This document shows, in pieces, positions 56,409-64,000 of a DNA stretch of 64,000 nucleotides. The translations under genes and the position numbers were made by a program. Source of the DNA: Acinetobacter sp. S54 (GTDB taxonomy: Bacteria > Pseudomonadota > Gammaproteobacteria > Pseudomonadales > Moraxellaceae); assembly GCF_016624945.1 (NCBI RefSeq), contig NZ_JACVUI010000008.1, forward strand, positions 1 to 64,000. The letters are read 5' to 3'. The notes below the pieces were generated by a model. The model worked only from the letters and a program-made list of their open reading frames with translations, was not told the DNA's origin and did not search any database. The first letter of the stretch is position 1. Each line of letters begins with the position of its first letter.

Positions 56409-56786
56409 ATGCGTCATCGTAATAGTGGTGTGAAATTAGGCCGTACAAGCAGCCATCGTAAAGCGATGTTTCAAAACTTGGCGAATTCTTTGTTTGAACA
56501 TGAGTTGATCAAAACAACTGTGCCTAAAGCAAAAGAATTACGTCGTGTTGCTGAGCCTTTAATCACTCTAGCAAAAAACGATACAGTAGCAAACCGTCGT
56601 TTGGCGTTTGCTCGTACTCGTTCAGCTGCAACTGTAGGTAAATTATTTACCGTACTTGGCCCTCGTTACAAAGAACGTAACGGCGGTTATCTACGTGTTC
56701 TTAAAGCGGGCTTCCGTGCTGGTGATGCAGCGCCAATGGCTTACGTTGAACTCGTAGACCGCGAAGTAAATACTTCAGCAGAATAA
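56409..56786 (+). CDS. rplQ: 50S ribosomal protein L17
   Basis: 125 residues ([24 protein letters not shown]). Last gene of the supercluster, followed by a strong terminator. Confidence 0.97.
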   Translation: MRHRNSGVKLGRTSSHRKAMFQNLANSLFEHELIKTTVPKAKELRRVAEPLITLAKNDTVANRRLAFARTRSAATVGKLFTVLGPRYKERNGGYLRVLKAGFRAGDAAPMAYVELVDREVNTSAE

Positions 56787-56797
56787 TATATTTATTC

Positions 56798-56830
56798 AAA
56801 AAAAGATCGGTTTTATACCGATCTTTTTTT
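56798..56830 (+). terminator. terminator of the ribosomal supercluster
   Basis: AAAAAAAGATCGG pairs with CCGATCTTTTTTT around a 7-base loop. Confidence 0.9.
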
Positions 56831-56886
56831 ATGCTTTTTTAAAAGTTGTCCCCAAGTGATAAAAAAAAGCGACAAATGACGTAAAC

Positions 56887-56906
56887 TTGACATTGCACAT
56901 TGTCAA
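56887..56906 (+). promoter_or_regulatory. inverted repeat upstream of almA, candidate operator
   Basis: TTGACA (56887-56892) and TGTCAA (56901-56906) separated by 8 bases, 48 bases before the almA ATG. The first half also reads as a consensus -35 box, though the spacing to TTTAAT downstream is too long for a standard promoter. Confidence 0.4.
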
Positions 56907-56954
56907 ATTTGTGCTTTAATAAAATGGAATTCTTCGCAAGGTTATAAAAAAAAC

Positions 56955-58451
56955 ATGGAAAAGCTAGTTGATGTATTGATTGTAGGTGCAGGTATTTCTG
57001 GTATTGGAATTGCAGCGCATCTTTCAAAAAACTCTCCGCAACGTCAATTTGAAATCATTGAACGTCGTGAAAGTATTGGTGGAACTTGGGATTTATTTCG
57101 TTATCCTGGTATTCGTTCTGATTCGGATATGTCGACTTTTGGTTTTAACTTTAAACCGTGGCGTAGTGCGAATGTTCTTGCTGCTGGCCCAGCAATTAAA
57201 GGGTATTTAAATGAAGTTGTTGACGAGTTTGGACTAAAAAAGAAAATTCATTTTAAGCATCGTGTGCTTGCTGCAAACTATGATACTGCCCAGAAAAAAT
57301 GGGTGGTAGAAATTGAAGATGCTAACCAGAAAAAGCAGACTTGGATTGCAAACTTTGTGGTTGGATGCACGGGTTATTATAATTATGATCAGGGCTTTGA
57401 ACCAGAATTTCCAAATAGAGACGCTTTTAAAGGCCAATTTATTCATCCGCAACACTGGCCTGAAAATCTAGATTATACAGGTAAGAAAGTGGTGATTATT
57501 GGTAGTGGTGCGACAGCTATTACTCTTGTTCCTGCAATGGCGAAAGGTGGGGCAGGTCATGTCACGATGCTGCAACGATCACCAACTTATATCGCTTCTA
57601 TCCCTTCAATCGATTTTGTATATGACAAAATGCGTAAGCTCTTGCCAGAAGATGTGGCCTATAAGCTGACACGTGCGCGTAATATTGGTGTGCAACGTGG
57701 TATTTATGCGTTATCTCAGAAGCAACCTCAGTTAGTACGCAAGCTACTTTTAAAATCTATTGAAATGCAGCTTAAGGGTAAAGTTGATATGAAACACTTT
57801 ACACCAAGCTATAACCCTTGGGATCAACGTTTATGCGTAGTACCTGATGGCGATTTATTTAAAATTTTACGATCTGGCAAAGCCAGCGTAGAAACGGATC
57901 AGATTGAGAAATTCACTGAAACAGGTATCCAGCTGAAATCAGGTAAACACCTTGAAGCAGATATTATTGTGTCTGCAACAGGTTTGGAAATACAAATTCT
58001 CGGTGGTATTAAAGGCACAATCGATGGTCAGCCTTTAGATACTTCAAAGTCAATGCTTTATCAGGGGGTAATGGTCAGTGATGTGCCCAATATGGCGATG
58101 ATTATTGGTTATATTAATGCATCATGGACGCTCAAAGTTGATGTAGCAGCAGATTATATTTGTCGTTTACTAAATTATATGGATAAAAATGGCTATGATG
58201 AAGTGATTCCAGAAGGGGATCAAACTGAATTAATGGATGATACTGTGATGGGAAGTCTGACATCTGGCTATATCGCCCGTGCAGCAAATGTGATGCCAAA
58301 ACAGGGTAAACACGCACCATGGAAAGTAACCAATAACTATCTGGCAGATCGAAAGGCACTCAAAAATGCGCGGTTTGATGATGGTGTTTTAAAGTTTCAT
58401 AAGGTTGATACCAGTGCTGCGCCTAAATCCAAGCCAAAATTGGTTTCCTAA
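56955..58451 (+). CDS. almA: long-chain alkane flavin monooxygenase AlmA
   Basis: 498 residues. FAD-binding GAGISG (11-16), the Baeyer-Villiger/flavin-monooxygenase fingerprint FKGQFIHPQHWP (158-169) and the NADPH-binding GSGATA (183-188). The whole sequence follows the AlmA protein of Acinetobacter strains that oxidise very long n-alkanes (e.g. MEK-VDVLI, WDLFRYPGIRSDSDMSTFGFNFKPW, CTGYYNYDQG). It would insert oxygen into long alkanes or derived ketones. Monocistronic; convergent with an acyl-CoA dehydrogenase. Confidence 0.85.
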   Translation: MEKLVDVLIVGAGISGIGIAAHLSKNSPQRQFEIIERRESIGGTWDLFRYPGIRSDSDMSTFGFNFKPWRSANVLAAGPAIKGYLNEVVDEFGLKKKIHFKHRVLAANYDTAQKKWVVEIEDANQKKQTWIANFVVGCTGYYNYDQGFEPEFPNRDAFKGQFIHPQHWPENLDYTGKKVVIIGSGATAITLVPAMAKGGAGHVTMLQRSPTYIASIPSIDFVYDKMRKLLPEDVAYKLTRARNIGVQRGIYALSQKQPQLVRKLLLKSIEMQLKGKVDMKHFTPSYNPWDQRLCVVPDGDLFKILRSGKASVETDQIEKFTETGIQLKSGKHLEADIIVSATGLEIQILGGIKGTIDGQPLDTSKSMLYQGVMVSDVPNMAMIIGYINASWTLKVDVAADYICRLLNYMDKNGYDEVIPEGDQTELMDDTVMGSLTSGYIARAANVMPKQGKHAPWKVTNNYLADRKALKNARFDDGVLKFHKVDTSAAPKSKPKLVS

Positions 58452-58470
58452 TCCATAGCGTATGAATAGC

Positions 58471-58499
58471 AAAAGGAGCTTTATTTAAAGCTCCTTTTT
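58471..58499. terminator. bidirectional hairpin terminator
   Basis: AAAAGGAGCTTT pairs with AAAGCTCCTTTT around a 4-base loop, with a T-run, between almA and the convergent dehydrogenase gene. Confidence 0.85.
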
Positions 58500-58520
58500 G
58501 TTTAGTTAAGAATGAGTAAT

Positions 58521-59693
58521 TTAGAGAGTACGAGAAATTAACTCTTTCATGATTTCATTAGTGCCTGCATAAATGCGGTTAGCTCGATTATCAATATAAG
58601 CACGAGCGATTGGGTATTCCAGCATATAGCCATAACCGCCATGAAGTTGTAAACAGTCATCGACTACTTTGGAAAACATATCTGAAATTTTATATTTCGC
58701 CGCTGCGGCTGCATCTATCCCTAAACGTTCTTCCAATTGTAATTGCATGCAACGGTCTAAGTAAGTTCTACAAAAGTCAATTTCTGTACGTAGTTCAGCC
58801 AGTTTAAAACGTGTATTCTGAAATGTTCCTATTGGCTTGCCAAAAGCCTTGCGGTCTTTGGTGTATTGAACAGTATGTGCAAACGCTGCTTCCGCCCCAG
58901 CTTGACAGATGATTGCGACTAACATACGTTCCCATGCCAATTCTTTCATTAGCATCATAAAGCCCATGCCTTCCATACCAAGTAGGTTTTCTTTTGGAAC
59001 ACGGACATTGTCAAAAAATAATTCGCAGGTATCCTGACCTTTCATGCCGATTTTATTGAGAGGCTTGCCTTTACTAAAGCCTGCACGATCGGCTTCAACA
59101 ATAATTAAAGATAAATTGGCTGATCCCTTTTCATTATTGCCTGTTTTACATACGACAATCGCCATATCGCATAAATAGCCATTGGTGATAAAAATTTTTG
59201 AGCCATTGATGACATACTCATCCCCCTCTAAAACAGCAGAAGTACGCACCCCTTGTAAATCTGAACCAGTTCCAGGTTCCGTCATGGCAATGGCAGTAAC
59301 TGTCTCACCTGTCGCCATTTTTGGTAGCCACGTCTGTTTTTGTTCTTCATTGCCAAAATTATTAATGTAATTAGCAACGATATCAGAATGCAATGAAAAT
59401 CCCGTACTAGAATCCATAGCATAAGCTTGTTCTTCAATTAAAATCATGCTGTATAAGCGATCTACTCCAGAACCTCCGTATTGTTCAGGCATCGTGGTAC
59501 ATAACAATCCCAAATCACCTGCCTTGTTCCATAAATCACGGTCAACATGTTGTTGTTTTTCATATTTTTCGATGTTTGGAACAACTTCCTTTTCATAAAA
59601 TTTACGCACAGTTTCACGAAAGGCGTTATGCTCCTCATTAAAAAGATTGCGCTCAAGCATATTGGGAATTGGACGAATCGCACCTGATTGCAT
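58521..59693 (-). CDS. acyl-CoA dehydrogenase, long-chain/isovaleryl active-site type
   Basis: 390 residues, standard length. FAD/substrate motif TEPGTGSDLQG (138-148), GGYGYM near the C-terminus. The position that carries the catalytic Glu in medium-chain enzymes (YEGT) is YAGT here (Ala376). Instead Glu255 in WERMLVA aligns with the base of isovaleryl- and long-chain-type enzymes, and the C-terminus GTNEIMKELISR matches LCAD closely. Start may be ATG 59693 or MLERN eleven codons later. Located tail to tail with almA. Confidence 0.9.
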   Translation of the reverse strand: MQSGAIRPIPNMLERNLFNEEHNAFRETVRKFYEKEVVPNIEKYEKQQHVDRDLWNKAGDLGLLCTTMPEQYGGSGVDRLYSMILIEEQAYAMDSSTGFSLHSDIVANYINNFGNEEQKQTWLPKMATGETVTAIAMTEPGTGSDLQGVRTSAVLEGDEYVINGSKIFITNGYLCDMAIVVCKTGNNEKGSANLSLIIVEADRAGFSKGKPLNKIGMKGQDTCELFFDNVRVPKENLLGMEGMGFMMLMKELAWERMLVAIICQAGAEAAFAHTVQYTKDRKAFGKPIGTFQNTRFKLAELRTEIDFCRTYLDRCMQLQLEERLGIDAAAAAKYKISDMFSKVVDDCLQLHGGYGYMLEYPIARAYIDNRANRIYAGTNEIMKELISRTL

Positions 59694-59881
59694 TGTTGTT
59701 GTATCCTTGCAGTTTGTTTTACCAACAGAAAGTAAAAATCATATAGCTAAGGCAAACAATGGGATGAATGCTCAAAAGTTATATTGTGATGATGGATTTA
59801 GTCATTCGGGCAAATCAATTGACCACAAATCAGTGCTGATCGGTTAAACTAGCGAAGTTTTTTATCGACTTGGGGAATCTA

Positions 59882-60139
59882 ATGTCTGAAGAACTCACCC
59901 TCGAAGAGCGTAAAGTGATTTATCGTGCGCGACGCGGGCTTAAAGAAATTGATGTTTATTTTGATCCTTATGTCCGAAATCATTATCTGACAGCGGAAGC
60001 AGCAGAAAAAGCACTTTTTGCTGAATTAGTTGATCAGGAAGATCCAGATTTACTGGATTGGTTTATGGAAGTATCTGAACCACCGAAGCCAGAGCTCAAA
60101 ACTTTTATTTTGAAGCTTAAGCATTACGTGCATGGTTAA
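59882..60139 (+). CDS. sdhE: FAD assembly factor SdhE
   Basis: 85 residues from ATG 59882; four codons upstream is another in-frame start. Conserved RARRGLKEIDVYFDPYV (the RGxxE motif that binds SdhA) and DLLDWFM. Helps attach FAD covalently to succinate dehydrogenase. Overlaps the next gene by 8 bp. Confidence 0.9.
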   Translation: MSEELTLEERKVIYRARRGLKEIDVYFDPYVRNHYLTAEAAEKALFAELVDQEDPDLLDWFMEVSEPPKPELKTFILKLKHYVHG

Positions 60140-60515
60140 TCATCAATTTCAACTGAAACGCAGCTTGCTTGCCCTGTTGTTTCAGTTGGGAATGTTGTTA
60201 CTGATCGGAATCATCTGGTTCCATCTTTTTCCTTTTTATATTTTTTTGATTGGAACTTTTTTGGCAATTATTGCCTATACAATGTATTTGAAGCGTCCAA
60301 AAATGTGGGCTTTGGCTTATCTGGATCAACATCTTTGGTCAATTCAATGGTCAAATCAAGAGCAGATTGAACAATCACAGCTTTACAAAGTGGTAGATCA
60401 CCATATTTATATCGTTCTGCATTTTTATCAAAATAACAATTCATACATAATTTGGCGTGATCAAGTTAGCTTAAATGAATGGAAACAGCTTAAAGTTATG
60501 GCAAAGTTGTTCTAA
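60132..60515 (+). CDS. YgfX-like inner-membrane protein
   Basis: 127 residues with two adjacent membrane helices (~12-30 and ~33-50) and a C-terminal soluble region (LWSIQWSNQEQIEQ; IVLHFYQNNNSYIIWRDQV). The YgfX/CptA pattern with sdhE directly upstream matches the E. coli sdhE-ygfX pair, reported as a toxin-antitoxin-like or flavinylation-associated pair. Assignment is strengthened by the 8-bp overlap. Confidence 0.75.
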   Translation: MVNHQFQLKRSLLALLFQLGMLLLIGIIWFHLFPFYIFLIGTFLAIIAYTMYLKRPKMWALAYLDQHLWSIQWSNQEQIEQSQLYKVVDHHIYIVLHFYQNNNSYIIWRDQVSLNEWKQLKVMAKLF

Positions 60516-60722
60516 TTGTTAAACAATTTTAAAACCTGTATTAAATTTAAAATTATTTAAAAACATATAGTTATTGTAAAAAATCTAAGAAATTAATCAT
60601 ATTGTCTGATCAAATTATTGAAAAAATCTTAAATCAAATGATTGTCTGACAATTTTATCGTTATGTATAAATTACATCGGTTAAAGTACAAACACCAACG
60701 TAAAGTGTGAAGGAGGTCAGAA

Positions 60723-60830
60723 ATGATCGATATTCCAACGTGGTTGTTTCCAGTCATTGCTTTTGTTTTGGCAGTGGTTATAGGACGAGCAGGAACTTTA
60801 CTCAGGGATTATATTGAACACCATCAATAA
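60723..60830 (+). CDS. 35-residue single-helix membrane peptide
   Basis: ATG 60723 to TAA 60828, encoding MIDIPTWLFPVIAFVLAVVI then GRAGTLLRDYIEHHQ. A near-perfect ribosome-binding site (AAGGAGGTCAGAA) sits seven bases before the start. It has a possible promoter upstream (TATAAA at ~60666-60671) and its own hairpin terminator. One membrane helix (~8-22) with a charged cytoplasmic tail, similar in size to regulatory peptides of transporters. No family is recognised. Confidence 0.7.
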   Translation: MIDIPTWLFPVIAFVLAVVIGRAGTLLRDYIEHHQ

Positions 60831-60860
60831 ATAAGAGTACAACCCATTCTCCAGTTAATA

Positions 60861-60899
60861 AGTAGCATGTGCTGAACCGTCGCAATGCTACTTTTTTTT
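60861..60899 (+). terminator. hairpin terminator after the 35-residue gene
   Basis: AGTAGCAT (60861-60868) pairs with ATGCTACT (60885-60892), followed by eight T residues. Confidence 0.8.
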
Positions 60900-61059
60900 G
60901 CCTAAAATTTATGTAAAAACTATAAAAGTGCCAATTTTTCCATCATTTATTTATGTCATATTACGGGATTAATATTAGAGTAATTGCTCTTTTATTCGGA
61001 TTGTGCATCTGATAAGGTACAACCCAAAGGAAAAATAAAATGATTTCGAGGGATAGGAA

Positions 61060-62160
61060 ATGCCAAAAATATTCAAAATAGGTCAGGGTTTGGCCGTTGC
61101 GGTTCTTGCCTCATCTGTATTATCTGGATGTTCTTATGTGGTCAAATCAGGTGCCAATGTTGCCTTGAATTTTAGTGAAAATCATATCGTTCCACCTATT
61201 TTGGCAATGGGTGATGTGGATATGATTTGTAATTCTGGAAATGCTTTAACACCTGCCATTATGGCCACCAAAGATATGGGAGCTGACCCAACTAATATGG
61301 CAGTTTTGCTGTATGCAGGTGCGGGTATGTGTGCAGAAAATCAGGCACTTGAAGCTGAATTACATTATTTAAGAGCTTCAAAAGCTGGACAAGTTACAGA
61401 AGCGCAAGATGCTCGTATAGAACAAAAACGCTGGGCAGCCGTTGCAGCGCAACGTCAGTATAATGGCTATCAACTATTTGCTGAACGTTGGGAGAAAAAA
61501 TACAAGTATCATTTGGGCGAATCTTGTCCGAAGATGCGTAGTGACAAGGATCAATTGACTTATCTGCTTGGGTTATTAAGTGGTTTACAGGCAGTGACCA
61601 ATGACATCAATTCTGGTGGGGATGTCAATGTTCCAAAAGATATTGCAGGGATCGTTGAACGTAGTATGGCATGTTTGGATAATACCAAATATTGGGGTGT
61701 GCCGAATGCAACTCGTGCTGTTATCTGGACTTTGTTACCAGGGGCTGATGAAGGCAAGCCTGATCCATATGTAACACTTAAGCAGTCTATGCAGATTGGA
61801 GAGCAAAAGGGAGTACGTTTATCGCATGCTTTATATGCGGTGGCGGCTCAGGCGAGTGGAGATGACAATAAAATTCGCGATGCGCTTAGATCGTATGCCG
61901 AATCCCGTGGTGATGATAAACCTGTAAATCCAAATTTTAGATTATTGGATGCTATGGGCGGTGTGATGGTACGTGGTATTTCTGATCGTTACTGGACTGA
62001 AAATACGGGCGTGCGTACAGGTGATGGTGGTATGTCCACATTCTGGGATGAAAGTGGCAAAACTTCTTCAGAATTGGAAGATTTATTTAACGATAGTGGT
62101 ACAGATACCAGCAGTACAGATACACCACCAAGCACAACTGAGGAAAAGCCAGCTGAATAA
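61060..62160 (+). CDS. predicted lipoprotein, possibly TRAP-associated (TatT-like)
   Basis: 366 residues. Signal peptide with lipobox VLSGC (Cys24). The helical body (~30-300) has repeated Ala-rich helices (NMAVLLYAGAGMCAENQALEAELHY; RWAAVAAQRQYNGYQLFAERWEKK) like the TPR-type TatT lipoproteins found with TRAP transporters. The C-terminal 25 residues are Ser/Thr/Pro/Glu-rich. The TatT link is inferred from this pattern and the neighbouring membrane gene; the precise family is not certain. Confidence 0.6.
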   Translation: MPKIFKIGQGLAVAVLASSVLSGCSYVVKSGANVALNFSENHIVPPILAMGDVDMICNSGNALTPAIMATKDMGADPTNMAVLLYAGAGMCAENQALEAELHYLRASKAGQVTEAQDARIEQKRWAAVAAQRQYNGYQLFAERWEKKYKYHLGESCPKMRSDKDQLTYLLGLLSGLQAVTNDINSGGDVNVPKDIAGIVERSMACLDNTKYWGVPNATRAVIWTLLPGADEGKPDPYVTLKQSMQIGEQKGVRLSHALYAVAAQASGDDNKIRDALRSYAESRGDDKPVNPNFRLLDAMGGVMVRGISDRYWTENTGVRTGDGGMSTFWDESGKTSSELEDLFNDSGTDTSSTDTPPSTTEEKPAE

Positions 62161-62274
62161 ACTCGGCAGACAAAAAGTGTAAATCGTAGAACTGGATATT
62201 TTGATTTATAGTGGAGGGGATAAGGCTGTTTAATAACGCTTTGTCCCTTTTGTGCATGTGAATGGAGGCGGATC

Positions 62275-62868
62275 ATGAAAGATGAGGATCTCATTAAAAA
62301 AGTGATTTTTGTCGCTGTATGTATTTCCATTTCGGCATGTTTGCAGGTGTTTTCAGATGTCTTTATTTATTGGCGCCCTGCGCTATTAACAGAGTTTTGG
62401 CGATTATGGACAGCGCATTGGGTGCATGTCGGCTGGATACATTTTCTGCTCAATATGTTGGCATTTGGCTGTTTGCCTTTTATTTTTCCGCATGCCCGAA
62501 CACGACATATGATGTTGTTACTACTCGTTTTATCGCCTTTTATTAGTCTGATTTTTTATTTCTTTATGCCACATATCGAGGCTTATGCCGGGCTTTCAGG
62601 GGTATTACATGGTATGTATGTTGCTGTTGCTATCGTATATTTGAAATATCCCAAAGAACGTAATTTCGCTATGTTAGTGATTGCTTTAATTGTCATTAAA
62701 ATCATTTGGGAAAATACATGGGGCAATAGCCGTACAGCACAATTGATCGGTAGCCCAATATTAGTTGAAGCACATTGGTTAGGGGCCTTAGGGGGATTAT
62801 TATCAGGAATGGCCTATTTATTCAAACAAAAGTTAAAATGCGAAAAAGTTGACAAAATAAACCGCTAA
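62275..62868 (+). CDS. rhombosortase-like rhomboid serine protease
   Basis: 197 residues, about six membrane helices. Catalytic Ser108 in GLSGVLHG and His167 in VEAHWLGALGG, with the N-terminal HFLLNMLAFG helix, match the compact rhombosortase branch that trims GlyGly-CTERM proteins at the membrane. No GlyGly-CTERM substrate is visible in the window. RBS: GGAGGCGG before the ATG. Confidence 0.75.
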   Translation: MKDEDLIKKVIFVAVCISISACLQVFSDVFIYWRPALLTEFWRLWTAHWVHVGWIHFLLNMLAFGCLPFIFPHARTRHMMLLLLVLSPFISLIFYFFMPHIEAYAGLSGVLHGMYVAVAIVYLKYPKERNFAMLVIALIVIKIIWENTWGNSRTAQLIGSPILVEAHWLGALGGLLSGMAYLFKQKLKCEKVDKINR

Positions 62869-63024
62869 AAATTGTGATCAAGCCATTCTTTAATGGAAAG
62901 GTATGTTGCAAATTTAAACAATGGAAAAGGACTGCAATGGGGGATGGAATAACCTATTGCCAAGGAGAGATTACTTAAAACTATCGCTGGTTTTGGGTAA
63001 TGCTGCAAAAGAACTGGAAAAGAC

Positions 63025-64000
63025 ATGCAAGAAAATCAAGAAAATAGATCTGGCCTGGGGTTTCTGGGTTATATCTGGAACGAATGGATTTCAACATACG
63101 TCATCCTCATTATGTTATTACTGACCCTGATTATTGGAACAGGTGAAATGATCCATGGTCAGATGTTACGGATGGGAGAGCGTTTATATGGTGATCCCGC
63201 AGTCGGGATGCAATATTCCTTTTTACGTGCTGAACCACAAAAACCAGAGTGTGAACGCCATCCAAATATAGATGCGCAGGTTCAGCAACAGATGCAGGCC
63301 AATAAACACGATGAGTTTGCTGACTTTTTTGGTGCAGCATCTGAGTCTGATGTTCGTGCTTCATTGTTAGCAGCACAACAACTTTGTGAAGAAAAACATC
63401 AGTTTTACGATAAGGCAATGAAGCATATTGAATCGCATCCATCGCTTCGTGCTTATCGAACTATGGAAACCACTTTCTTTGGTATCTTTAAATTTGGTAC
63501 AGAGAATCGTACGATTTTCCTGCTGGTTATGGTGTTCTTTGCAGCCATTACCGCTAGCTTGAAAATTCACCATATTGGCTTGCGTAGTCCAAAAACCCGA
63601 ATTGATTTCCGTGTCTATTCTGTAGCAATGGTTTTGGGTAATGCTTTATTAACTGCTTCTACAATTAGCCAATATCGTTCCCTGATCAATTCTGGTGTTG
63701 CATTGACTACAGAAACACTGGTCATTGCATGGTTGTGGATGGGACTATTTGGTATTTTGACCTTAATTAGTCTTTATCAGTTGTTCAGGATTCCGAAAAC
63801 AGCTCAACCTGGTGGGAATTTTGGTTTAGCATTACTCAGTGTGCCCTTATATGCTTTTATGTCAATTTTGACAGGCATAGCATTTACCTTCTTTATGGAT
63901 TATCCAATGGGGCAAGGGATTTATTTGAGTATTCTGGTCGAATTCTCAGGGATCTTCTTGAATTTGGCGTTATTTATCTGGGCGGGTATGTTATTGACTC
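63025..64000 (+). CDS. multi-pass membrane protein, probable TRAP-type permease (3' partial)
   Basis: Open from ATG 63025 to the end of the window (325 codons, no stop). One helix near residues ~25-45 is followed by a large polar loop (~55-150). At least five more helices follow (~158-178, 190-210, 220-245, 265-290, 300-325). The first part, with ASLKIHHIGL before another helix, recalls the small DctQ subunit of TRAP transporters, and more helices follow as in fused large permeases. Together with the TatT-like lipoprotein at 61060 this suggests a TRAP system, as inference only. Confidence 0.45.
   Translation, partial: MQENQENRSGLGFLGYIWNEWISTYVILIMLLLTLIIGTGEMIHGQMLRMGERLYGDPAVGMQYSFLRAEPQKPECERHPNIDAQVQQQMQANKHDEFADFFGAASESDVRASLLAAQQLCEEKHQFYDKAMKHIESHPSLRAYRTMETTFFGIFKFGTENRTIFLLVMVFFAAITASLKIHHIGLRSPKTRIDFRVYSVAMVLGNALLTASTISQYRSLINSGVALTTETLVIAWLWMGLFGILTLISLYQLFRIPKTAQPGGNFGLALLSVPLYAFMSILTGIAFTFFMDYPMGQGIYLSILVEFSGIFLNLALFIWAGMLLT

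Noticed and set aside
62921..63124. 67-codon plus-strand ORF before the last gene
   Set aside because: It overlaps the better-supported membrane protein starting at 63025 in another frame and has no domain or ribosome site.
1..64000. tRNA, rRNA, insertion sequence, integrase or prophage genes
   Set aside because: I looked for them, especially near the T6SS remnants and the intergenic gaps, and saw none that I could support by eye.

Overview
The window looks like a chromosomal segment of an Acinetobacter species (Moraxellaceae). The protein sequences point there throughout: an AlmA-type long-chain alkane monooxygenase, an AdeT1/2-type solute-binding protein, an mlaFEDCB operon, and an S10-spc-alpha ribosomal supercluster written in an AT-leaning gammaproteobacterial codon style. 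I see no tRNA, rRNA, CRISPR array, insertion sequence or phage module.

Left end (1-4.7 kb): a visibly AT-rich type VI secretion (T6SS) cargo locus. It holds the C-terminal end of a probable VgrG-like protein, a glycoside-hydrolase-19-like cell-wall effector with a three-repeat beta-rich N-terminus, and two small secreted proteins that are candidate periplasmic immunity proteins. These are followed by about 0.8 kb of decayed genes: a frameshifted small gene and a broken LysM-domain gene. A strong terminator at 4676-4703 separates this from housekeeping genes.

Middle (4.7-43 kb): ordinary core genes in short, mostly single-gene units bounded by clear hairpin terminators. They cover beta-oxidation (acyl-CoA dehydrogenase, tesB), aroE, hemF, ribA, dxs, suhB, a DEAD-box RNA helicase with a long structured 5' leader, the Mla lipid-transport operon, corA, LOG and NUDIX genes, comF, recG, an AdeT-like receptor, plsB, a dicarboxylate symporter, engB, nsrR and hmp, a HerA-like ATPase and metC. 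Two tandem NsrR-like palindromes lie directly upstream of hmp, so the hmp-nsrR pair can be read as a nitric-oxide response circuit. A shikimate-kinase-like gene at 17.1 kb has lost its P-loop.

43.0-56.8 kb: the uninterrupted S10, spc and alpha ribosomal operons from rpsJ to rplQ, including rpmD and rpmJ, secY and rpoA. There is a consensus-like promoter and a structured leader before rpsJ, and structured gaps before rplN and rpsM. The str operon is not directly upstream; a glutamine amidotransferase-like gene is there instead.

Right end (56.8-64 kb): almA faces, tail to tail, an acyl-CoA dehydrogenase with the long-chain/isovaleryl type of active site, a sensible pairing for alkane and fatty-acid use. 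Then come sdhE-ygfX, a 35-residue membrane peptide gene with an excellent ribosome-binding site, a lipoprotein, a rhombosortase-like rhomboid protease, and a multi-pass membrane protein cut by the window edge. All functional names rest on reading motifs and remembered families; no search was run.
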